DNA of 23,112 nucleotides from Thalassiosira profunda (Eukaryota; Bacillariophyta; Thalassiosirophyceae; Thalassiosirales; Thalassiosiraceae), in the NCBI GenBank assembly GCA_036939355.1, contig JALLAP010001205.1:1-23112 (forward strand). The letters are read 5' to 3'. Under the pieces are notes generated by a model, which made no database searches, was not told the origin of the DNA, and worked only from the letters and a program-made list of their open reading frames with translations. Shown here in pieces: positions 17,700 to 23,112 of this stretch. The translations under genes were made by a program, and so were the position numbers. The number at the start of each line of letters is the position of its first letter. Within the stretch, counting starts at the first letter, position 1.

Positions 17700-18617
17700 A
17701 TGGCGGCGTCGTTCGGCCGGGGACTCGGCCTCCTCCTCCTCCTCCTGGGCCTGCGCGCCCCGCCGGCATCCGCGCAACAATGCGACGAAACCTGCGACGG
17801 GGCGGCCCCGTATCAAACGCGCGACATCGGGGAGTGCCTCGCGCGGCCCCTCGACGGCGGCGGGCAGGGGGGCGCGGTGGAGGAGGCGCTTCGGGACATT
17901 TACGACGCGGCGACAGAGGCCGACATTCAGCCGGGGGGCGACTGGGGTGACGCGCAAGCGCACCTCGTGCGGGGATTGAACGCCGCCCTCCCAGGGGCCT
18001 CGGCGCCCCACTCGGAGGGACTGTACTACTGCGTGCACGACGGCGTCGCCGACGCATTCTTCTGGGTGCAGAACTGCGACGTGCTGTCGCAGAACGCGTC
18101 GGGGAACGCGAATCTGTGCGCGGGATTGACGGACGATGAGGCCGTGGCGGGCACGATTGGCTACGTTGTGGATGATGCGCTGACGGGGTGGCCGGGTGGA
18201 GTGTTCGTGCGGTATGTTTTCAACGCGACGGATGCTCTCGTGACGGCCGAGCAGCCGCTGCTGCCGTACGCCTCCGTTGCAGAAGCCGAAGCATCTGATA
18301 TTGGCGAGGGATTCCGCTGCTCGCAGCGGCCGTGGTACCAGGAGGCCCTGATGTGCGAGAACCCGGCCAAGGTCCTCTGCCCGGCTGACTTCGAGGGAAC
18401 AATGGGAATGGGCACGTTCCAGACGTTCGGCAACAAGACGCGGGGAGTGGTGGCGGCGCAGGACGTGGCCGGGTGGCAGCTGTGCGAGTGTTTGGAGGAT
18501 GTGGCGTGCGATGGCTCTCCGATCAACGCTGCAGGAGGTGTGCAGTTGAGCGTGCGTGCAGTTTACGCGTTGTTGCTTGCCGGTTCGCTGTTCACGAGCT
18601 TTGGGTTGTGGCTGTAA
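17700..18617 (+). CDS. Secreted, probably GPI- or tail-anchored protein with a Cache-like RPWY motif
   Basis: From the ATG at 17700 the gene encodes 305 residues with no intron. Residues 1-25 are a clear signal peptide (a run of Leu, then PPASAQQ). The body has paired Cys residues (CDETC, YYCVHD, NCDVL, LCAGL, FRCSQ, MCENPAKVLC, LCECLEDVAC) typical of an oxidised extracellular protein. There are two or three possible N-glycosylation sites (NAS, NAT, NKT). The segment YVFNATDALVTAEQPLL followed by RPWYQEA (210-216) resembles the end of Cache-type extracellular ligand-binding domains, where RPWY is common; the rest is too divergent to be sure. After a small-residue stretch (INAAGG), the last 20 residues are hydrophobic and end the protein, suggesting a GPI signal or a C-terminal membrane anchor. 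It is head-to-head with another secreted protein. The ligand is unknown. Confidence 0.68.
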   Translation: MAASFGRGLGLLLLLLGLRAPPASAQQCDETCDGAAPYQTRDIGECLARPLDGGGQGGAVEEALRDIYDAATEADIQPGGDWGDAQAHLVRGLNAALPGASAPHSEGLYYCVHDGVADAFFWVQNCDVLSQNASGNANLCAGLTDDEAVAGTIGYVVDDALTGWPGGVFVRYVFNATDALVTAEQPLLPYASVAEAEASDIGEGFRCSQRPWYQEALMCENPAKVLCPADFEGTMGMGTFQTFGNKTRGVVAAQDVAGWQLCECLEDVACDGSPINAAGGVQLSVRAVYALLLAGSLFTSFGLWL

Positions 18618-18883
18618 TTGCAACTAAGGTATCATATAATTTGTCGGGCATCAAACAAGTTCATTGCAAAGATACCATTTGCTGAACTCTGTTCCTTGCG
18701 CCGAGAGACGCCGGACACCAAATTGCATCCAGAGTCTAATGAATGCAGGCACGCTCGTGACAGTGTCAAGCTTTCGCTCGAACTCTGCATTTTGATCTGT
18801 TGTTCATTTGCGGCTGCCCGCTCTTTCCCACCAAACACTCGATAGATACCTTCTTGCTTTGGATATCGTACTTCGAAGGCCCG
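18618..18883. other. Convergent intergenic spacer
   Basis: This 266-bp space lies between stop codons of the anchored secreted protein (+) and the DUF3783-like protein (-). Short overlapping ORFs here have no recognisable features. Confidence 0.5.
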
Positions 18884-19693
18884 CTACCCGCCGCCCTTTT
18901 CCGCCTCCTCCCTTTGCATCCGCATGGCGTCGGCGTGATCCCCCGAAATCTCTTCCAGCACCCGCCGCAGTGACTTGCCCATCGCTGGTTTTACGACCTT
19001 GGCGCACGCCGGCCAGTGAACGCCGCCCGTCTCCTCGTAAATCTCGTTGGCGATGATGCGGTACGTGTCCATCATTTCTGCGTTGGAGACCCCCGAGAAG
19101 TAGAGGACGGGACAGGGCCCTTCGTTGTTTGCAGAAGATACAACTGGCATTGCCGGTGTTGGTGCGGATGATGTGCCCGTTTGCATCGCCTCATTTAGGG
19201 CCTCTCCCACCGACAAGTCCAGCAACGCGTCTCCGCCCTCTCCGTCGTCGTCCATCGGTGCCACCCTTCGTATCGTCACTCCCTCCCTCGCCCGCGCCGG
19301 CATGCCGTCGACAATCATATCTGCAAACTCGGAATCGTCCATCGTTTCCGGCGCCGCGTAGAGCAGCACCAGCGGTCCGGGCCCGAAGGTATCGTCGCCG
19401 CCGCTATCGAGGGGTACGAAGTCGCCCTCGCGGGCGTCGAGGAACTTTTCATTTATAAAGTCGAGGAGGCCCATCGACAAAGAGGACGACGGGCGGCGTC
19501 GAGATCGACGCGAATTGTGTGCTATCGAGTGATGGTGATGGCAAGTGACGATGGGTGCATCGATCTGGCCGTAGGCGCGCCCGCTCGCCACTCTCCGTCG
19601 CAGAGGCGCATGATTATGGGCCGCAGGAGAGTATGTGAAGCCCGCGCAGCCGGATAGCCGGACGGCAGCGGCGCCTATGAGGGTTGCTTTCAT
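18884..19693 (-). CDS. Plastid-targeted DUF3783-like protein
   Basis: Single-exon protein of 269 residues. The N terminus ([23 protein letters not shown]) is a signal peptide with a CAG/F junction resembling the ASAFAP plastid motif. A basic, His- and Ser-rich transit-like stretch follows (to about residue 73). The mature part starts around [20 protein letters not shown], with [15 protein letters not shown] and [14 protein letters not shown] Pro/Ser-rich linker (about 170-190) leads to a C-terminal domain with [40 protein letters not shown] and a charged end. The hydrophobic strand, helix and late [11 protein letters not shown] pattern is what I associate with DUF3783, a small domain of unknown function; I hold this loosely. 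The gene is divergent from the AKR-like plastid gene, with 252 bp between starts, so the two may be co-expressed. Confidence 0.6.
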   Translation of the reverse strand: MKATLIGAAAVRLSGCAGFTYSPAAHNHAPLRRRVASGRAYGQIDAPIVTCHHHHSIAHNSRRSRRRPSSSLSMGLLDFINEKFLDAREGDFVPLDSGGDDTFGPGPLVLLYAAPETMDDSEFADMIVDGMPARAREGVTIRRVAPMDDDGEGGDALLDLSVGEALNEAMQTGTSSAPTPAMPVVSSANNEGPCPVLYFSGVSNAEMMDTYRIIANEIYEETGGVHWPACAKVVKPAMGKSLRRVLEEISGDHADAMRMQREEAEKGGG

Positions 19694-19945
19694 GGTGTGA
19701 GTCCTCTTTGCACTTGGCTTGGTGGCTTGTGCTTTGTTGCCTTTTGTTGCTTTGATGTGGGTATCGTACTTACTATCGTACGTAATACGATCACAAAACT
19801 CTCCACTTGGAAGTTGGAAGCGGAAAACAAGACCCGCGCGCCCTGCCTACAAAGTAAAGAAGCCCTCGTACTAGCTCCCATATTTGCAACAGCGGTCGAG
19901 CGGGTTGCCCCCTGCAATCTCTGATCCTTCGTTGGCGACAAAACG
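19694..19945. promoter_or_regulatory. Bidirectional promoter between two plastid-protein genes
   Basis: This 252-bp region separates the start codons of the DUF3783-like gene (-) and the AKR-like gene (+), both predicted to be plastid-targeted. It includes a near-palindromic ATCGTACTTACTATCGTACG stretch at about 19763-19782. Shared regulation is inferred from arrangement only. Confidence 0.4.
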
Positions 19946-21658
19946 ATGACGCTCGTCCGCTCCGCCGTCGCGGCCGCCCTGGCGGCGACCTCGGCGTCGG
20001 CCCTCTCGGTCCACCCCCTCGCTGCAATCCGACCATCTCCATCCACATCAACGCCACAAACCCGCCTCCGCCTCGGCGACCGCGACGACATCTCCGACTA
20101 CGGTCGTGAAAAGCAATCGTCCGAATTGGACACCCTCGTGTCGAAGCGGGATCAAATCCGCAAGGCCAAACTGGCCAACACCAAGCCCGACGACGACGCG
20201 CCCAAATTGGACGCCTTGTCGGATGAAGAAATTCAGGCAATGTTCGCGAAGAAGAAGGAGAAAAGCAGTGAGGAGGGAGGCGAGGGCAGTGGTGACGCCG
20301 GGATGGACATCGACGACCTGTTCTCCAAGGATTACGTCCCCGACTTCAAGACCCGTCGGGCCGGGGGCGGCCGGGGCCTCTCCTCCGGCGAGGCCGGCAA
20401 GGAGCTGCGCGATCCCGACGCCGAGGAGGAGGAGGCCGAGAAGGCGGCCATGTTCGTGGATTGGGAGGAGGACTACGAGGACGAGAACGAATTTCACATT
20501 GTCAATCGGATCGGGGTGAGCACGGCCGAGTGGGGGAGTGCGAAGGCGGGGTTTGCAAGCGGGAAATTGAAGAAGAAGGATCGGAGGGCGGGCAAGTTCA
20601 ACAAGACGGATTTGAAGGTGAGCGAACGCTGTATTGAATCTTTGTCTGGTGTGCATTTGGACGGGGTTTGCCGCTCTGTTGTTCCCATACCGCCCAACGC
20701 TCACATCTTGTGTGCACTTTTATACCGAGAACAGAAAGCGTACGAAAAGCTGCAACAGAACGGCATCTCCTTCGTGGAGGCGTCCGAATCGAATCCCCTC
20801 GCCGAGGCCTTCCTCAAAAAGTTCATGGACGAGTGCGACCATGGGGACAACGCCAAGGGACCGCTCGTGGCGTCGACGTTTCCCAATCCGTGGAAGCACG
20901 CGCTCAAATCGAAGAGTCTGCCGCGGCGGGGCGCCGGGGCGGTGGTGAGCGCCGCGGAAGCGGCGTGCGATCGCATGGGCATATCCTCCATGGCGTTGTA
21001 CCAGGTGAAAAATCCGTGGTACTACCTCGGAGGCTCGAACGCCCTCGCGGAGGGGCTGTTGGACGTCATATCGGACGACCACGCGCGATACGTGGGCTGC
21101 GTCGATTGGAGCGCGAGCAAGCTGGCCAAATTGCAACGAAAGCTCCGCGCGCAGGGAGAATTCGTCGCCACGGCCCAATTCGACTTCAGTTTGACGAACA
21201 GAAAGAACGCGGGGATGATTGAGGCGTGCAAAAAGCTGGGCATCACGCCCGTGTGCACGAACGTGCTGGACGGGGGACTGGCCACGGGGAAGTACACTTC
21301 GACGAATCCCACGGGCGGGGAGGTGTCGAAGGGCGAAGGGGACACGGGACCGTACGCGGTGCGCAAGCTCGAGAAGCTTGACGCGCTGTTCCGGGCCCAG
21401 TCCGGACTCATCGACAAAGTGAACGGCCGCATCGGGGATCGGCTGATGAAGATCGAGAGCGGGCAGGCGCCGCGGATCAATCGCGACATCACGTCGACGC
21501 AGATCGCCATCAATTATATCAGGGCGAAGGGGGCCGTGCCGTTGGTGCCGGTGAACAACGTGAAGATGGCGAACGAATTGCTGGGGTGTTTGGGCTGGGA
21601 TTTGGCGGAGGAGGACGTCGAGGAGCTGGACAAGGCGTGCAAATCGTGCGGGTTGTGA
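19946..21658 (+). CDS. Plastid-targeted aldo/keto reductase-like protein, probably catalytically degenerate
   Basis: Exons 19946-20617 and 20735-21658 are separated by a 117-nt intron (GTGAGC to AACAG, phase 0), giving 531 residues. The intron is a multiple of three and has no in-frame stop, so unspliced RNA would encode 39 extra residues. The N terminus is a signal peptide ending SASALSVHP, a Leu variant of the ASAFAP motif, followed by about 150 charged, probably disordered residues. From about residue 180 the order follows aldo/keto reductases: AEWGSAKAGF, KKAYEKLQQNGISFVEASES, SSMALYQVKNPWYYLGG, YVGCVDWS, FDFSLTNRKNAGMIEACKKL, GITPVCTNVLDGGLATGKY, INYIRAKGAVPLVPVNN and LAEEDVEELDKAC. The usual tetrad appears replaced: the DTA Asp is Glu, the Tyr region reads SNPLAE, the Lys of the TKF motif is missing (VASTF), and the His after LYQV is Lys. 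It may be a structural or cofactor-binding relative rather than an enzyme. Confidence 0.75.
   Translation: MTLVRSAVAAALAATSASALSVHPLAAIRPSPSTSTPQTRLRLGDRDDISDYGREKQSSELDTLVSKRDQIRKAKLANTKPDDDAPKLDALSDEEIQAMFAKKKEKSSEEGGEGSGDAGMDIDDLFSKDYVPDFKTRRAGGGRGLSSGEAGKELRDPDAEEEEAEKAAMFVDWEEDYEDENEFHIVNRIGVSTAEWGSAKAGFASGKLKKKDRRAGKFNKTDLKVSERCIESLSGVHLDGVCRSVVPIPPNAHILCALLYREQKAYEKLQQNGISFVEASESNPLAEAFLKKFMDECDHGDNAKGPLVASTFPNPWKHALKSKSLPRRGAGAVVSAAEAACDRMGISSMALYQVKNPWYYLGGSNALAEGLLDVISDDHARYVGCVDWSASKLAKLQRKLRAQGEFVATAQFDFSLTNRKNAGMIEACKKLGITPVCTNVLDGGLATGKYTSTNPTGGEVSKGEGDTGPYAVRKLEKLDALFRAQSGLIDKVNGRIGDRLMKIESGQAPRINRDITSTQIAINYIRAKGAVPLVPVNNVKMANELLGCLGWDLAEEDVEELDKACKSCGL
20618..20734 (+). other. 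Stop-free 117-nt intron in the AKR-like gene
   Basis: It begins GTGAGC and ends ACAG. It is exactly 39 codons long with no stop in the coding frame. Its translated sequence (for example VSERCIESLSG) interrupts the family alignment between TDLK and KAYEKLQQNG, which supports it being a real intron. Confidence 0.8.
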
Positions 21659-21825
21659 TGTTAGGACACGGAGCCCGCAGAGGCGGAGCTAGATAGTATC
21701 GTACTATTCTTAAATGACGAATCATTTGATGATTGCTGCGTGTGTGTATGCTCGCATCCTGGAATTTATATTGTGCGTCGCGGGGACAAGGCCTCTGTTT
21801 GAACGAAGAACGGAGGAGAGCGAGG
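21659..21825. other. 3' flank of the AKR-like gene
   Basis: Non-coding sequence after the stop codon, presumably 3' UTR, running to the edge of a MITE-like element. No other feature is seen. Confidence 0.45.
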
Positions 21826-21883
21826 GCTTCCGTCACGCTCAGTTGGTTGGTCGTGTTGATTTAGGAGTCTACACTGGGGTGTT

Positions 21884-21904
21884 AAAACGACAAAGTGTCG
21901 TTTT
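21884..21904. repeat. Hairpin inside the MITE, 9-bp perfect stem, 3-nt loop
   Basis: AAAACGACA pairs exactly with TGTCGTTTT across the loop AAG. Visible directly. Confidence 0.85.
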
Positions 21905-21975
21905 GGTACTAGCCTACGTAGCCTTCTACGGTAAAAAATAAAAAATGACGCCAAATAAATACCCCAAAGACAAAC

Positions 21976-21997
21976 GCGACTGCAAAAATGCAGTCGC
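21976..21997. repeat. Hairpin inside the MITE, 9-bp perfect stem, 4-nt loop
   Basis: GCGACTGCA pairs exactly with TGCAGTCGC across the loop AAAA. Visible directly. Confidence 0.85.
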
Positions 21998-22145
21998 AAA
22001 ATCAACGGAATAGTCACGGAACTCAAAACTGAGCGTGACGGAAGCGCGAGAGTTGCGAGAAGCGAGAGTGGAGAGCGCGGGATTTTAGGTAACTTACGTA
22101 TTATTTATCGGTTCAGTATTATTTCTCGGTCCCAGTTTTCGCAAC

Positions 22146-22250
22146 GATCACGTGGCCGAGCGGTCTAAGGCGCTGTGTTAAGGCCGCAGTCTTCTGGGCG
22201 CAGGTTCGAACGCAGTCTTCTGGGCTCAAGATCTAATCCTGCCGTGATCA
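22146..22250 (+). tRNA. tRNA-Leu(AAG) with a 26-nt insertion in the T-loop
   Basis: Acceptor strands GATCACG (22146-22152) and CGTGATC (22243-22249) pair over seven bases, followed by discriminator A at 22250. The D-arm is GCC and GGC around a loop GAGCGGTCTAA (A box). The anticodon stem CTGTG/CGCAG surrounds loop TTAAGGC, giving anticodon AAG (22180-22182), i.e. leucine. A 10-nt variable region follows, then T-stem GCAGG and CCTGC. The T-loop is interrupted after TTCGAA (22210) by 22211-22236; removing these 26 nt restores a standard T-loop and a 79-nt tRNA. The insert is a diverged copy (22 of 26 bases) of the preceding 26 nt (22185-22210). A T5 Pol III terminator lies at 22254-22258. It may be a pseudogene, or the insert might be removed as an ectopic intron. 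Confidence 0.65.
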
Positions 22251-22402
22251 AGCTTTTTGTTTTGCCGGGCCGGAGAAGGGCCGCAGTCTTTTCTAGGCTC
22301 AAGCTCGAATCCTGCTCCTCTGCCGTGATCAAGCTTTTTGTTTTGCCGGGCTGGAGAGAAGAGGGCCGCAGTCTTCTGGGCTCAAGCTCGAGAATCCTGC
22401 CT
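22184..22402 (+). repeat. Amplified 3' half of the tRNA-Leu gene, three partial copies
   Basis: The segment starting CCGCAGTCTT in the anticodon/variable arm of the tRNA recurs at 22281 and 22366. Segments TGCCGTGATCAAGCTTTTTG occur at 22240 and 22321, carrying the tRNA 3' acceptor strand and the T5 tract. Unit spacing is 97 then 85 bp, with small indels. The later copies lack the 5' half (no A box), so they cannot be tRNAs. It looks like tandem amplification of a tRNA 3' half with its terminator. Confidence 0.75.
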
Positions 22403-22601
22403 GCCCTTGCGGGCGTCGTCTACATTGTTTTTTGCATTATTTTGTCTGCTTGGAAGCTCAAGGTGTCTAACCCACGCTGATAGGAATGCCGGCGCCGGGG
22501 GCGACCATTTGCTGACAAACTACAGCCGCCCCGCTCTTCTCCAAAAGTTGACTCATTTTTTGAGAGAGCAGCCAACTTCGGCTGTCCAGTACACCTCCAA
22601 A

Positions 22602-23064
22602 TGAGGTTCAGACCTCCAACTAAGGGGCTGTATTTGCGCGCTCGCAAAACAACCAAAATCCAAACAAAAAACGAGGAAAATCGGGATTCTCGAGAATAGT
22701 CGATCGCCAACGGGGATTTTCGAGAACAGATCAAACAAATTTTCTCGGTTTTCCCAAACAAAAATAAATTCAAGTACGTCACTCGGAATGACGCACGCGG
22801 TGGGAAGTACAAAATTTTTTGCTCGTTCAAACACTTTTTTGTTTGGCCAAACAAATTTTTTTCGCCTCTCTTTGGTTGGAAGTTGAATTTCTACTGTAGG
22901 AATTAATATAAAAAATATCGGACTTGAGTACCGAACATTTTTTTGGTCCGAGAAAGCTTCCCACATGATAAAGTGTCCCGTTAATTAAGCGGCGATATTT
23001 CGCCAATCGCCAACTTTTTTATTGTGTGTCGCCGGAGGTGGCCGAGCGCAAATACTGAACCTCA
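22602..23064. mobile_element. AT-rich element with imperfect terminal inverted repeats
   Basis: The left side has TGAGGTTCA (22602-22610) and GTATTTGCGC (22630-22639). The right side, read in reverse complement from 23064, has TGAGGTTCA directly followed by GTATTTGCGC. Thus the ends are inverted copies, the left arm carrying a 19-nt insertion and a two-base GC insertion. The interior is AT-rich, with a perfect 18-bp palindrome at 22838-22855, a 12-bp palindrome at 22686-22697, and near-direct repeats at 22683-22699 and 22713-22729. Minus-strand ORFs here look like chance. A second non-autonomous DNA element is the likely reading. Confidence 0.45.
22838..22855. repeat. Perfect 18-bp palindrome
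   Basis: TTTGTTTGGCCAAACAAA reads identically on both strands. It lies within the AT-rich terminal element and could form a cruciform or bind a dimeric protein. Confidence 0.85.
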
Positions 23065-23112
23065 CAAAGACCAAAAAGACTGCTAACCGAAAATGAATCT
23101 GCTCCAGTAATT

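Larger units (their letters stand above)
21826..22045. mobile_element. MITE-like element with perfect 19-bp terminal inverted repeats
   Basis: The left end 21826-21844 (GCTTCCGTCACGCTCAGTT) is the exact reverse complement of 22027-22045. Just outside, 21819-21826 and 22045-22052 match at six of eight bases (GCGAGGG versus GCGAGAG), compatible with a decayed 8-bp target duplication as made by hAT transposons. The interior holds two tight hairpins (21884-21904 and 21976-21997) and no ORF. The whole is a short non-autonomous DNA-element candidate; the superfamily is an inference. Confidence 0.7.

Noticed and set aside
17685..18623. 312-codon minus-strand frame opposite the anchored secreted protein
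   Set aside because: The plus strand has a signal peptide, ordered Cys pairs and a hydrophobic end; the minus frame is Arg/His-rich with no family resemblance.
22420..22966. Two overlapping minus-strand ORFs of 137-144 codons in the AT-rich tail
   Set aside because: Biased composition, overlap in different frames, no motifs, and location inside a probable mobile element with palindromes.
23028..23048. tRNA-like 5' end (GTCGCCGGAGGTGGCCGAGCG) near the window edge
   Set aside because: Only the first arm resembles a tRNA; no anticodon or T-arm follows, and part of it coincides with the inverted end of the AT-rich element.
1..23112. CRISPR array or prokaryotic defence system
   Set aside because: Spliced genes, plastid bipartite targeting signals and copia sequence show eukaryotic DNA; no regularly spaced direct repeats with spacers are present.

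Overview
The window is eukaryotic nuclear DNA that looks like a stramenopile alga, most probably a centric diatom related to Thalassiosira. Supporting signs are two BspA-like leucine-rich-repeat (LRR) genes with the C-terminal tail common in diatom members, a ribonuclease-inhibitor-type LRR gene, a Ty1/copia gag and protease remnant of the diatom CoDi kind, short GT-AG introns (71 to 117 nt), and three N termini combining a signal peptide with an ASAFAP-like plastid motif. The species is inferred, not proven.

Layout: BspA-like LRR gene (343-1629, +); two-exon helical-scaffold protein (3645-1706, -); ABITRAM/FAM206 homologue (3946-4794, +); two-exon plastid protein of unknown function (5841-4856, -); RNI-type LRR gene (6502-8289, +); BspA-like pseudogene with an in-frame stop (9447-8398, -); truncated copia retroelement (9824-12416, +); multi-pass membrane protein with a Cys-rich C terminus (12905-15783, +), whose locus carries two probable assembly duplications; secreted protein with an uncertain 5' end (about 17155-15998, -); anchored secreted protein with a Cache-like motif (17700-18617, +); plastid DUF3783-like protein (19693-18884, -); plastid aldo/keto-reductase-like protein that seems to have lost its catalytic residues (19946-21658, +). 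Leaving out the retroelement, the eleven gene loci alternate strand without exception, so every intergenic space is either divergent (likely shared promoters) or convergent (61 to 266 bp between stop codons).

The last 1.45 kb holds no convincing protein gene but is rich in structure. It has a 218-220 bp MITE-like element with perfect 19-bp inverted ends and two internal hairpins, a tRNA-Leu(AAG) gene whose T-loop is split by a 26-nt tandem duplication and whose 3' half recurs twice downstream with T5 tracts, and an AT-rich segment of about 460 bp with imperfect inverted ends. The genes do not form one pathway. They are ordinary nuclear genes (plastid, secreted, membrane, nuclear) interspersed with family-expanded LRR genes and mobile DNA.

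The best candidates for something unusual are the split and amplified tRNA-Leu locus, the gag-UGA-CGG-pol arrangement, and the plastid AKR pseudoenzyme with a 3n, stop-free intron. The 73-bp and 238-bp duplications in the membrane-protein gene most likely reflect assembly or haplotype joining.
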